Below, piece by piece: positions 8,217 through 17,121 of a stretch of 64,000 nucleotides of DNA. The notes under the pieces were generated by a model. It had not been told where the DNA came from, made no database searches, and saw only the letters and a list, made by a program, of their open reading frames with translations. The stretch's first letter is position 1, and every line of letters begins with the position of its first letter. Both the position numbers and the translations under genes were made by a program. Source of the stretch: Cyclobacterium qasimii M12-11B. GTDB lineage: Bacteria > Bacteroidota > Bacteroidia > Cytophagales > Cyclobacteriaceae. The stretch is from positions 17,992-81,991 of the forward strand of contig NZ_ATNM01000074.1 in NCBI RefSeq assembly GCF_000427295.1, written 5' to 3'.

Positions 8217-10539
8217 ACCCCTGGCCAGCATTCAGCCTGAATACGATTATGTAATCATCGGATCAGGATATGGAGGAAGTATTTCAGCATCAAGGATGGC
8301 TCGATCAGGACAATCCGTTTGTCTATTTGAGAAGGGCAAGGAATTTTTGCCCGGTGAATTTCCAGATTCCCTTTTGAATGCTTCGAAAGAAATGAATTTT
8401 ATAAAGGGTAAATCCACCAGTCTTGAAAAGAATGGACTGTATGAATTCACCATGGGTAATGGCATTAATGTGTTTAAGGGATGTGGTCTCGGCGGAACAT
8501 CTTTGGTAAATGCCAACGTCTCCATCAAGCCAGAGGATAGGGTGATGCAGGATACAATGTGGCCTGAAGCAATAAGGAAGGACCTGGCATCATTTGAAGA
8601 GGGAGTAAGCAGAGCAAGAGAAATGCTGAAACCTAATCCCTATCCGGAGAATAAGAATGGCTATCCAATACTTAAGAAGACAGAAGCCATGCGTAAATCC
8701 GCTGATTTTATGTCTTCTCCATTTCGTCTATTGGATATTAACGTAAACTTTGAAACCAAAACCAACCATGTTGGTGTAAAGCAAGCGAAGTGTACGAATT
8801 GTGGGGACTGTGTTACGGGTTGTAATGTAGGAGCAAAAAATACCACGGCAATGAATTATTTGCCAGACGCTTACAATCACGGAGCCGATATTTTCACCTC
8901 TATAAATGTCAGGTACGTAAAAAAGGTACAAGGGCATTGGCAGGTATATTATCATCCGATTGGCATTGGTAGGGACAATTTTGATGCACCGCTTTTGTTT
9001 ATCAAAGCCAGGAATGTAATACTTAGTGCTGGCTCTTTGGGATCAACGGAAATATTATTTAGGTCAGCGAAAATGGGGCTGAAAGTTTCCAATAGGGTGG
9101 GAATGAGGTTTACAGGTAATGGGGATGTTCTTGGCTTTGGCTATAACAATGACGAAAGAATCAACGGAATAGGCTTAGGTAACAAAGGCACAGACCAGAT
9201 TGCCAACGTGGGGCCATGTATTACCAGTGTGATAGACCTTAGGGAGCGAGATAACCTGGAGGATGGCATGACCCTTGAAGAGGGGACAATTCCTGGGCCG
9301 ATTAGGAGCATAATGCCCAATGCATTGATTGCTTTTTCGAGGTTAGCAGGAAAAGATACTGACAGAGGCTTTAAAGACTATTTTAGAGAGAAGTTCAGGG
9401 AAATTAGAAGTCTATTCCTGGGTGCCTTCCATGGCGCCTTAGCCCATACACAAATTTACCTTGTCATGACCCATGATGATGGTAATGGTACCATGAAAAT
9501 GGATGATGAAGGCAAGTTGACCCTTAACTGGGAGGGAGTAGGTAAGCAGGAGATTTTTAATAAGGTAAATGGGGAAATGTTCAGTGCTACCCAGGCGCTT
9601 GGCGGCACAAAAATACCTAATCCAACCTGGAACAATTTGATGAATTATGACCTGGTAACCGTTCACCCTTTGGGTGGATGCGGCATGGGAGAAAGTGCAG
9701 AAACAGGAGTCGTGAATCACAAAGGACAAGTCTTTGCTGGTGAGAATGGCACTGATTTGCATGAGGGTTTGTACGTGCTGGATGGCGCAATTATTCCCAG
9801 GCCAGTAGGAACCAACCCTCTTTTAACTATTAGTGCCTTGGCAGAAAGAAGTTGCAAGCTAATAGCAGAAGAGAAGGGGTATGCGTTGAATTATGACTTC
9901 GCTGTTCCTTCTAATTTAGATGGGGAACAAACATCCGGTACAGGAGTACAGTTTACCGAAACCATGAAAGGCTTTATAGGCTTAGGAGAAACAGAAGATT
10001 TTGAAAAAGGCTTTGCTAAAGGAAAGATAGATAACAACACTTTTGAATTTACCTTAACCATACAAACAGAAGACATTGATGCCTTCGTCGCAGATGAGAA
10101 TCATGCTGGAAGGATGATTGGAAATATGATTGCTCCAGCGATTAGTAAAGAGCCTCTTTCGGCTTACAATGGGGTTTTTAATTTGTTTATCCAGGACGAA
10201 GGAGATAAAGAAAGAAAACGCATGAATTATAATGCGGAGCTAATTAGTCCTTCAGGCGAAAATTACTTTTTCGAAGGGTTTAAGGACATTTACAATAACA
10301 ATGTTGTGGATGCATGGAAGGACACCACCACGCTTTTTATCACCTTATACGAAGGCAATTTGCCTGGGGGTAAAATTGTGGGCAAAGGCAAATTGGTAAT
10401 TAAAGTTTCGGACTTACTCAAGCAATTAAGAACAGTTAAATCCCTACATCCTAAAAACAACGAAGAAGGAAGGAAAGCGATAGGGGAATTTGGAAAGTTT
10501 TTTGCTGGGAATGTATTTGAAACTTACTTTAAACCTTAA
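8200..10539 (+). CDS. GMC oxidoreductase, cholesterol-oxidase-like, with ferredoxin-type Cys cluster
   Basis: The 779-residue flavoprotein starts with an FAD Rossmann motif (YDYVIIGSGYGGS, 15-27) and has the GMC C-terminal blocks HPLGGCGMG (about 489-497) and GTNPLLTISALAER (about 530-543). Cys198, Cys201, Cys204 and Cys208 form C-x2-C-x2-C-x3-C, the spacing of a [4Fe-4S] ferredoxin site. Related GMC proteins carry a similar motif, but a cluster is not proven. Residues about 590-779 form an extra beta-rich domain. It ends the operon. The likely role is FAD-dependent oxidation of a hydroxyl on a sterol, hopanoid or other lipid, which is inference; typical cholesterol oxidases are 500-600 residues and use oxygen. 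Confidence 0.88.
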   Translation: MKKLAKPLASIQPEYDYVIIGSGYGGSISASRMARSGQSVCLFEKGKEFLPGEFPDSLLNASKEMNFIKGKSTSLEKNGLYEFTMGNGINVFKGCGLGGTSLVNANVSIKPEDRVMQDTMWPEAIRKDLASFEEGVSRAREMLKPNPYPENKNGYPILKKTEAMRKSADFMSSPFRLLDINVNFETKTNHVGVKQAKCTNCGDCVTGCNVGAKNTTAMNYLPDAYNHGADIFTSINVRYVKKVQGHWQVYYHPIGIGRDNFDAPLLFIKARNVILSAGSLGSTEILFRSAKMGLKVSNRVGMRFTGNGDVLGFGYNNDERINGIGLGNKGTDQIANVGPCITSVIDLRERDNLEDGMTLEEGTIPGPIRSIMPNALIAFSRLAGKDTDRGFKDYFREKFREIRSLFLGAFHGALAHTQIYLVMTHDDGNGTMKMDDEGKLTLNWEGVGKQEIFNKVNGEMFSATQALGGTKIPNPTWNNLMNYDLVTVHPLGGCGMGESAETGVVNHKGQVFAGENGTDLHEGLYVLDGAIIPRPVGTNPLLTISALAERSCKLIAEEKGYALNYDFAVPSNLDGEQTSGTGVQFTETMKGFIGLGETEDFEKGFAKGKIDNNTFEFTLTIQTEDIDAFVADENHAGRMIGNMIAPAISKEPLSAYNGVFNLFIQDEGDKERKRMNYNAELISPSGENYFFEGFKDIYNNNVVDAWKDTTTLFITLYEGNLPGGKIVGKGKLVIKVSDLLKQLRTVKSLHPKNNEEGRKAIGEFGKFFAGNVFETYFKP

Positions 10540-10708
10540 ATCCGAAATAGGTTATAGACCTTCTATAAAAAGATAGAATCATTTCCAGATTGAAATTGGA
10601 AAAACCAATTGTCTAAGTCCATCTACCTCTTTTAGAAGTATATGGCAATCATAGGGAAATGAAGAACGTTTGTTTGCTATATATTCACCAGCCCCAAGGG
10701 GGAGAATA

Positions 10709-10741
10709 TCAATATCAAGGGTGTTAGCCCTTGTTAATTGA
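10709..10741. repeat. imperfect hairpin (stem about 13 bp, loop TGTTAG)
   Basis: TCAATATCAAGGG (10709-10721) pairs with CCCTTGTTAATTGA (10728-10741) with one bulge or mismatch. It follows the GMC gene by about 170 bp. It could act as an RNA 3'-end structure, but it has no T-run. Confidence 0.5.
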
Positions 10742-10751
10742 TAAAAACATC

Positions 10752-10804
10752 GAGATTTTGGCGGTATTTTTGCTTTTCTGCTGCAACAATGCTGACAAAA
10801 TCTC
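10752..10804. repeat. dispersed hairpin repeat, copy 1
   Basis: Arms of 22 bases (10752-10773 and 10783-10804) are inverted copies with four mismatches, around a 9-base loop. The right arm GCAACAATGCTGACAAAATC is found again at 63977. Related hairpins are at 29037 and 37651. All are intergenic. Confidence 0.65.
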
Positions 10805-10972
10805 TACGCTTTACTTTGCCTTAGATTCTTGGTAAAACCGAAAATCGTTAACAGATATCATAGATTCTATTTTGCAGTGAAAATACAAAGGCTGCTCTAT
10901 ATAAGACTCCTCAAAAAGGGATAATAATCATTATCGGATAATTTCAATTAGAGGGTATCTAAGCGTTTGCTA

Positions 10973-13099
10973 TTATTTGAATTTGTCTAGAATGCCAGCT
11001 TTACTTTCCATTTTGCTGGTAAACCATCGATTAGCCTTCGTTAGGAAGTCTCGATTATGATAGGAATCGTGATCAGTGTACAATTTAATTAAATGGGCTT
11101 CAAGGCCTTCCAGTTGTTTTTGGGACAATCCACTTGGTGGATTTGAATTGGGGCTTTCGAGTTCTAAACTAAGGTTATCTGAAGATTTAAAAACAATATG
11201 ATTGCCAATCACCATGTTGGTATATGGTTTATCTTGCCCACCCATACTTAATAATAGGGGATAGGTCAATTGATCCAAGGGTATATTGATTTGGATAAGC
11301 TGATCTACTGCATTTTTATCCACCAACCAAAACATTGAAGAGTTTGCTTTTAAGGTGTTGACTGTGTCCGGCTTGGGAATTCTTAGAATGACTTCTTTGT
11401 TGGTAATCCAGTTTTCCCATTCTAAAGGTTGATACTTTTCTAACCCAATCATTTGTGTAAGCTTCTCTTTTGTATCTTTATCCTGTTCAAAATGATAATA
11501 AGCTACTTTTTCTTCTGGTAAAAAAGTAACCTCTTTGAATATGGAATTGGAATCCACAGCGGTTAAAGCTGTCCATTTTTGTAGGGATAAGGTGTCAGGA
11601 ATGTATTTACCTATAGGTATTGAATCTTTTATAATTTGGTAAAGACCTTCATTGAACTGAGACTTTAGAAGCAAAGAATCACTTCCTATCCAAAGTTTTT
11701 CATATTGCTCCTTTTGCGGTGTTTTAGGTTTATTTTCCCCTTCAATTGCTAACCATTCTTCCTGATCAATTAATCCATCCTTAGCAATGCGATACCATAA
11801 TGTAGCAAAATAATTATAAGGTGAAACTTGGGATTCAAACTCATAAGTTTGTAACTGTTTGAGCATTTGCACCATGGTATTCCACTTTGTATCCGCAAGT
11901 TTTCTGTTGTTATAGCGGTCCGCTGTTGCTTCTCTTAGGGAATCGATTTTCTCTAATTCGGATTTTAAGTGATTTTCGAATAAAGTGGCCTCCTCATAAC
12001 TTATGAATCGATCTTCTTGAATTTCTTTGGTCAAATCAATGAGTTCATCATGATGGAAAAAGACTTTTTTAACCTCCACATCAGTAAGTAAATTGATAAG
12101 TCGACCGATAGTCTGACCACCATTCAATTCAGCTTGTTCAATAATCCCAGCTTTCCGAGCATTTGTCTTAAGTTTTTGGACGGCATAGATTTTGACCTTT
12201 TTACTGTCCTTAAAATCCACCTTTCCATTGTAACTCAATAAATCAAATCCAGGAATTCCTTTCTCAGGAATAAACCAAGGGTTGATATCTGCATTAAGTA
12301 TTTTAGGGGCAAGGCCAAAAATATGTAATTCACCCACTTCTTCATTCAGGTAATACATATGGCTTTGCAATTCTTCGAAATCAAAACCAGCTTTTACAGT
12401 GCCTCTACCAATCATGGCCAGCCTTTTTTTAGCTTCACTACGGGGTCGATCTGATAATTTACTTGCAAAGTAATCCGTAGTAAAGGTTGCTGGATCCCAT
12501 GTGTTGTCTCCTTCAGACCCGTACCATTCTTTTAATGTTTTCCGAAGCCTATTTTCCCTAAGTGGATCTGTAATTTCATCTGATTTACCATTTTGTTTCA
12601 GGTAAATAAAAGTCATAATCTCTTCAAAGAAGATCAATCTGCTGGTTTGTTCCCAATCACCTAGATAGTTGAGTTTTTCCAGGACATTGTTGTTTCCAAC
12701 CTTGTCTACTAATATTTTATTTCGATCTCGTCTTTTGAGCTGTTTCTCTGGGTCGCCAATTTCTAGTCGCTGCTCTACAGTAAGTAAGTGGAAATTTCTA
12801 AGGTTTATTATTTCTTCGGCTATTATATCATAGGTTGCTTCTGCCAGTTGCGCTATTTCGGGTTCTTTTTGAAAGTCAATTTGGACTTCATCAATAGAGG
12901 TCAAAACTTCACCATAATATTCGGCGGTTATCATTTGTCCTATTTCTCTAATTTCTGAAACCATATTGGCAGTAGGCTTTAAAATTGCCTTTCCCCCAAA
13001 TACATTCATCGGGTTCCACATGTAAATCAAAACCACTGCGGCGACTACCAACAGTATCTGTAGTATCAGGCGAGCACTACCAAGGATTTGACGTATCAT
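10973..13099 (-). CDS. membrane-anchored DUF4230-type protein, 708 aa
   Basis: One hydrophobic anchor (residues about 9-28) is followed by a large soluble, probably periplasmic region. The segment just after the anchor (MVSEIREIGQMITAEYY) and a block around 270-345 resemble DUF4230 proteins, which usually have about 200 residues; the remaining 350 residues are unassigned and largely alpha-helical and charged. No catalytic motif was recognised. The ATG overlaps the stop of the upstream 207-residue DUF4230 gene by 4 bp, and this is the last gene of a four-gene operon with a muramidase fusion and a DUF5675 protein. The function is unknown; a role in envelope sensing or assembly is inferred from context only. 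Confidence 0.65.
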   Translation of the reverse strand: MIRQILGSARLILQILLVVAAVVLIYMWNPMNVFGGKAILKPTANMVSEIREIGQMITAEYYGEVLTSIDEVQIDFQKEPEIAQLAEATYDIIAEEIINLRNFHLLTVEQRLEIGDPEKQLKRRDRNKILVDKVGNNNVLEKLNYLGDWEQTSRLIFFEEIMTFIYLKQNGKSDEITDPLRENRLRKTLKEWYGSEGDNTWDPATFTTDYFASKLSDRPRSEAKKRLAMIGRGTVKAGFDFEELQSHMYYLNEEVGELHIFGLAPKILNADINPWFIPEKGIPGFDLLSYNGKVDFKDSKKVKIYAVQKLKTNARKAGIIEQAELNGGQTIGRLINLLTDVEVKKVFFHHDELIDLTKEIQEDRFISYEEATLFENHLKSELEKIDSLREATADRYNNRKLADTKWNTMVQMLKQLQTYEFESQVSPYNYFATLWYRIAKDGLIDQEEWLAIEGENKPKTPQKEQYEKLWIGSDSLLLKSQFNEGLYQIIKDSIPIGKYIPDTLSLQKWTALTAVDSNSIFKEVTFLPEEKVAYYHFEQDKDTKEKLTQMIGLEKYQPLEWENWITNKEVILRIPKPDTVNTLKANSSMFWLVDKNAVDQLIQINIPLDQLTYPLLLSMGGQDKPYTNMVIGNHIVFKSSDNLSLELESPNSNPPSGLSQKQLEGLEAHLIKLYTDHDSYHNRDFLTKANRWFTSKMESKAGILDKFK

Positions 13100-13719
13100 G
13101 GGTTTGTAGTATTGTCAGGTATCTGTATTTGTCTTACTTTCAAAGAATCACTTTTAAAGTGGATGAAAATCTCCTCAAAGTCAAAGCTCTTCAATAAGGT
13201 AAACATCAATTTTCTAGCATGATTTTGACTGGTTTCTACCAAACCCATATAGGGGAGTTGGGAGCGAATGTCCATCTCAGCTAATCTGAAGAAGGTCTCC
13301 TGATCCTCCAGGTTGATTGAATTTAAAAAGCGTTTAGGGTTTGAAACCAATGAGTCTTCCACGAAATCCTCCGGCGGATAGGAGAAATTAATTACCTCGA
13401 TTGTAGGTAAATGGAGGGTTATCTTATTTCCGTCGATTATTATATCTTCTTCTCGTATTCGTTCCAGGTTAATACCAGTTTTAATTTTAGCCCTTGAATA
13501 GGCTAAAAAAGATGCTTCATTAATAGGTACAAAGAATATGTTTTTTTCTTTTCTTCCGAAAACCACTTTGTCGACAACAAATTCGGTCACAACCAGATCA
13601 CTGGCTTGTTGGATTTTCCCAATGACCAATCCTCTTTGTTCTTCTTTACAACTTGAGGATGCAAAGACAATGAAGACAAAGGTTACCATATAAAGCAAAT
13701 GCTTTTTTAAGCTGTCCAT
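13096..13719 (-). CDS. DUF4230 lipoprotein
   Basis: The 207-residue protein begins with a hydrophobic signal ending in a lipobox-like stretch (FVIFASSSC, Cys24), so it is probably a lipoprotein. The rest matches DUF4230 in layout: an early QQASDLVVTEFVV strand, KIKTGINLERI, then ITLHLPTIEV, and a C-terminal helix region with ARKLMFTLLKSF. DUF4230 proteins have no established function. The 5' end overlaps the muramidase fusion gene by 13 bp and the 3' end overlaps the larger DUF4230-type gene by 4 bp, so translation is coupled. The two paralogous domains side by side suggest that the products form a complex. Confidence 0.75.
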   Translation of the reverse strand: MDSLKKHLLYMVTFVFIVFASSSCKEEQRGLVIGKIQQASDLVVTEFVVDKVVFGRKEKNIFFVPINEASFLAYSRAKIKTGINLERIREEDIIIDGNKITLHLPTIEVINFSYPPEDFVEDSLVSNPKRFLNSINLEDQETFFRLAEMDIRSQLPYMGLVETSQNHARKLMFTLLKSFDFEEIFIHFKSDSLKVRQIQIPDNTTNP

Positions 13720-15443
13720 GTTTGCTCCTTTTTGAATTGCTCATAAAAGTGTTTCATTTTAGTATGGTATTCATTGACTTTATAGCCACTTCCATTGTAT
13801 CCATAGGCGAAGGACTCCCAATCATAATTCCCTTCATTTTCCTCTGAAATGTAGTTTATCAGGGTTTTCCCTCTGACCTTCTTGATTTTTATAAAGGCCA
13901 GAAAATCCAGAAAATGAAAATATTCTGATTCATGTTGCCGTGCTTCAAACTCTTCTACACTTTGATAATTGCGTGATTTTATATTATGTTCTAGGTTTTC
14001 TCCGAGGATTTGAAACAATCCCCAGGAAGTGGCATAGATTGCTGCTTTTGGGTCTATTTTTCTAGCTTTTTCCAAGCGGTCATACTCTTTTATCCCTACG
14101 CGATAATGTGTTCTCGTCCACTTTTCATAAATAATGTCTTCGTTGCCAACACTTAAAGCTTTCGGGTCTTTGTTGAATTTTTTTAGCCAGTACCAGAATT
14201 TATGCCCCTCAAATAGAATTTTAGCCCTTCCATCACTAAGGTGACCACGCCCAGCAGACTCTACCTTTACAATCGCTTTGATGACAGGTAAGCTTATCTT
14301 GATATTGTCCTTCTCTTCCAATTCATCCAATGCTATTCTGATATCCATATCACTAAGCAATTTGCTATTGGTATTGTCTTTTATCTGAACATATTCCTCC
14401 CTATGCAGACTTATTTCTGGTTGGGTTTCAAAAGAGGTTGAAAGAATAGACCTTTGTTGTGTAGCTGCTGGGGTTTCTTCTTTTAGCAAGCCATTTTCAA
14501 TGGAAAAATTCCTGTCCTCTTCCTCAAAATAGGCATTGTCAATTTCCATATTGTCCATTGGTATGGACGAATAATTTGCTTGACCCGAAGGGTTAGAAGT
14601 GCCACTTTCACTTTGATTGCTGGGTCCATTTTGATTGTTCATTTGTTTTGGAGTCCACCTGTCTCTCAAGTACTTCAAAGACTTGTCACCAAAATAGAAA
14701 GCAATCATCATTAAAAAAGCTGTTTCAAAAAACTCAAACTGCTGACTCAATAGAGCAGCATCCACACCGGAATACTGAGTACCAAAACTGACAATCAAAA
14801 GTGACATGCCTCCCATCAAAAGGGTAAAAGCAATCATACCTCTTACTGTCCCGGGAGGAAGGCCAAAAGTTTGACTTTTATAAGGGTTGTATTCCGGCAT
14901 TTCCAAATCGGAAGGTTTAACCGGTATACCTTTGCTGTGCATGTCCCTGAAATCATATATACGCTGCCAGTCCTGATCTGTAAGTCCGTAGTTAATATTG
15001 TAATGATAAACCGACCACATGAAATAAATAAAGAACAAGGCGATCCATATAACTGTTGTGGCAAGGCCCACAGCCTGGAAAAGATTGTCGTGTTCTACAT
15101 ATACAAACAGCGCTCCTAATACAGCGAAAATGACCAGGATAATGGATAGGATTACAGTTCCCCGGAAGAAAAAGGTATGGTAAGGATTAAAGTTAGGGTT
15201 TCGGTCTTTTACTTTAGGACTTATATGCCTTGCTATTAGCCCATAAATGAAACTCAAAGCAACAATAACAACGAATCCATTGGCAAAAGTATAGTTGGTT
15301 GTTTCCATGCCTGGCACTATGAATATAAGTGTGGCAAGCATTATGATTACTATCGCCGCAATATGGATAAAAATATAATTGCGTTCCGATATTAAGGATG
15401 ACTTTTTGTCCTGATTTTCAGGGGTTGAAGTGGCATTTTCCAT
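13707..15443 (-). CDS. multi-pass membrane protein fused to N-acetylmuramidase (DUF3380) domain
   Basis: Residues 20-256 hold about six membrane helices (22-43, 54-73, 92-115, 126-146, 200-222, 238-256). A low-complexity Asn/Ser/Gln linker (about 265-330) leads to a C-terminal domain from about 362 that matches the phage-type N-acetylmuramidase family: VESAGRG (Glu395 is the likely catalytic acid), DGRAKILFEGHKFW (405-417) and ATSWGLFQILG (471-481). Free muramidases of this family are soluble endolysins; here the enzyme is tethered to the membrane. If the N-terminus is cytoplasmic and the helix count even, the enzyme domain would stay inside, so topology matters. It sits between a DUF5675 gene and a DUF4230 gene in a tight operon. 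Confidence 0.8.
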   Translation of the reverse strand: MENATSTPENQDKKSSLISERNYIFIHIAAIVIIMLATLIFIVPGMETTNYTFANGFVVIVALSFIYGLIARHISPKVKDRNPNFNPYHTFFFRGTVILSIILVIFAVLGALFVYVEHDNLFQAVGLATTVIWIALFFIYFMWSVYHYNINYGLTDQDWQRIYDFRDMHSKGIPVKPSDLEMPEYNPYKSQTFGLPPGTVRGMIAFTLLMGGMSLLIVSFGTQYSGVDAALLSQQFEFFETAFLMMIAFYFGDKSLKYLRDRWTPKQMNNQNGPSNQSESGTSNPSGQANYSSIPMDNMEIDNAYFEEEDRNFSIENGLLKEETPAATQQRSILSTSFETQPEISLHREEYVQIKDNTNSKLLSDMDIRIALDELEEKDNIKISLPVIKAIVKVESAGRGHLSDGRAKILFEGHKFWYWLKKFNKDPKALSVGNEDIIYEKWTRTHYRVGIKEYDRLEKARKIDPKAAIYATSWGLFQILGENLEHNIKSRNYQSVEEFEARQHESEYFHFLDFLAFIKIKKVRGKTLINYISEENEGNYDWESFAYGYNGSGYKVNEYHTKMKHFYEQFKKEQTWTA

Positions 15444-15487
15444 GTAGTGTTTCGGTCTGTGGTCTTTCTAATATGATTTAACTATTA

Positions 15488-16291
15488 TTAGGCTTTTTCT
15501 AATTGGGGAGTCTTGGAAATCTTTTCAAACCATTCCTCATTTAGGATATTAATAGCCATCGGTTCATTTTGATCGATTTTTGGAAATATATACCTATAAA
15601 ACCTTTCAAATGCTTTTTGTGATTGAAGGATCATTTTTTCAGGTTGGCTTGCATTTACGCCATCAGCGATTAAAATACAGCCCTTGGTGTCTTTGTGACT
15701 GTTGCCGATATGAATGTAAACCAGGTCATAATTAGGTATTCCTTTTATCTCTATATGGTTGGAAAACCAGTCAAACCTATTTCTATACCTTTGAGTCAAG
15801 GGACTTAAATTGGGATTGATGCCCAGTTTGTAATGTCCTTCTGGAATCCTTGTACCTCCAGGGACTTTTTCATCCTTGTGTGTGTCCTCAAGGGTATAGG
15901 CGAAAAAAACCTTGTTAATGAACATTAGTCCCAAAGTAGTATTTCCATCATCTATATATCTAAGTATAGTAATCAATGAATCGGGAAGTGAATTTACTTC
16001 CTGACTTTCTAATAAGGTTTCTACTTTTTTGATATCAGGCTTAAAGGCCTCTTTAAATTTCTCAATACTTGGATTCAGAATTTGATCTGTATTTTTTTCT
16101 TCCTTGGTAGTTTGACTAGTAGTAAACAAGTCTTTTATTTTTTCATACCCTTTTCCAAATAGTATAGCTAAGTAACCTATAAAGCCTATCATCCATAGCC
16201 AAATTTTTTCCAATACTTCAGGATTGGAATAGAGGAACAGAGCAGCCAATATTACTACAGCCAAAACCAGTAAACCTGGTATTCTATTCAT
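15488..16291 (-). CDS. membrane-anchored DUF5675 protein
   Basis: Two hydrophobic helices at the N-terminus (about 5-22 and 30-46) precede a linker and a C-terminal domain (about 107-260) that matches DUF5675: YTLEDTHKDEKVPGG, IPEGHY, and HIGNSHKDTKGCIL. The last block resembles the HG...S.GC site of L,D-transpeptidases, so an enzymatic role on peptidoglycan is possible but unproven. DUF5675 domains are common next to phage lysozymes and tail genes. This is the first gene of the four-gene minus-strand operon and lies 44 bp before the membrane-muramidase gene. Base composition looks like that of its neighbours, so no recent transfer is evident. Confidence 0.78.
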   Translation of the reverse strand: MNRIPGLLVLAVVILAALFLYSNPEVLEKIWLWMIGFIGYLAILFGKGYEKIKDLFTTSQTTKEEKNTDQILNPSIEKFKEAFKPDIKKVETLLESQEVNSLPDSLITILRYIDDGNTTLGLMFINKVFFAYTLEDTHKDEKVPGGTRIPEGHYKLGINPNLSPLTQRYRNRFDWFSNHIEIKGIPNYDLVYIHIGNSHKDTKGCILIADGVNASQPEKMILQSQKAFERFYRYIFPKIDQNEPMAINILNEEWFEKISKTPQLEKA

Positions 16292-16657
16292 TTTGCTTGT
16301 GTTTTAATAATGGAGGATAAAATATTGTGTTGATTCTTTGTACCTCAAAATTTAATTAATTATTTTTCAATATCAAAAGAATAAACATCATATTTTGATG
16401 ATAGTAATAGGGTATACAAAAGAATTCACTAGAATTATTTTGGTATTGTATCGTTTGTCTATATACATTAATTTTGAATAGGATAAGATTGTGGTTTATC
16501 GCATTAGGATAAAGTTTATTCCTATTAATTAATTCGAGTATATTAGTCAATTGGAATAAAAGTGTAGCATACTTTTCATTCGATATGGTAGAGAAACGAG
16601 AAGAAATCAGTGGTATCGGTTTATTTTCTATAAAAGATTTAAAAAGGAAATTATAAA
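16292..16657. other. divergent intergenic region, 366 bp, AT-rich
   Basis: It separates the DUF5675 operon (minus) from the molybdenum hydroxylase operon (plus), so both promoters should lie here. No exact TAnnTTTG box, hairpin or repeat was recognised. The open frame at 16356-16550 shows no features of a real protein. Confidence 0.6.
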
Positions 16658-17119
16658 ATGGCTAACTACAAACTTAAAGTCAACAATAAGAATTTTGAAG
16701 TGGATGTGGATTCGGATACCCCGCTTTTATGGGTACTCCGTGACAACCTGGGCTTAATTGGAACAAAGTATTCCTGTGGCATTTCTCAGTGTGGCGCATG
16801 CACCGTACACTTAAATGATGAAGCTGTAAGATCCTGCGGTCTGCCGGTATCGTCCATTGGTGATGCTAAAATCACTACCATTGAAGGACTTTCAGACAAT
16901 GGTGACCATCCTGTGCAAGAAGCCTGGAAAGAAGTAGACGTAGCGCAATGCGGCTATTGTCAGGCCGGTCAGATAATGACAGCAGCAGCGATGTTGAAGA
17001 AAAATCCTTCTCCTTCAGAGGAGGAAGTAATTGATGGAATGAATGCCAATTTGTGTCGTTGTGGTACCTACCACCGGATCAAAGAAGCAGTTTTGTTGGC
17101 CTCAGCTAAAATCAAATAA
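16658..17119 (+). CDS. (2Fe-2S) subunit of xanthine dehydrogenase-family oxidoreductase (IorA-like)
   Basis: The 153-residue protein has both [2Fe-2S] sites of the family: a plant-type ferredoxin site (Cys40, Cys45, Cys48, Cys60) and the helical site (Cys98, Cys101, Cys133, Cys135). It carries electrons from the molybdenum centre of the partner encoded 2 bp downstream to an acceptor. There is no FAD subunit gene nearby, as in isoquinoline 1-oxidoreductase-type and aldehyde dehydrogenase-type two-subunit enzymes that pass electrons to cytochromes. It has no signal of its own, so export by hitchhiking with the Tat-bearing large subunit is likely. The substrate is not predictable. Confidence 0.93.
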   Translation: MANYKLKVNNKNFEVDVDSDTPLLWVLRDNLGLIGTKYSCGISQCGACTVHLNDEAVRSCGLPVSSIGDAKITTIEGLSDNGDHPVQEAWKEVDVAQCGYCQAGQIMTAAAMLKKNPSPSEEEVIDGMNANLCRCGTYHRIKEAVLLASAKIK

Positions 17120-17121
17120 CC

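Larger units (their letters stand above)
10540..10972. other. 433-bp convergent intergenic region with two hairpins
   Basis: This region lies between the 3' ends of the GMC gene and the large DUF4230-type gene. I see no gene in it. It contains the hairpin at 10709-10741 and the dispersed repeat at 10752-10804. A clear T-tract terminator was not found. Confidence 0.7.

Noticed and set aside
10973..16291. Prophage or contractile tail locus
   Set aside because: Apart from the muramidase and DUF5675 domains there are no capsid, portal, tail, integrase or terminase genes, and every protein is membrane-anchored or exported.
16356..16550. Minus-strand open frame of 64 residues in the divergent gap
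   Set aside because: Composition is typical of random AT-rich DNA (many Asn, Ile, Tyr), and it would occupy the promoter region of both operons.
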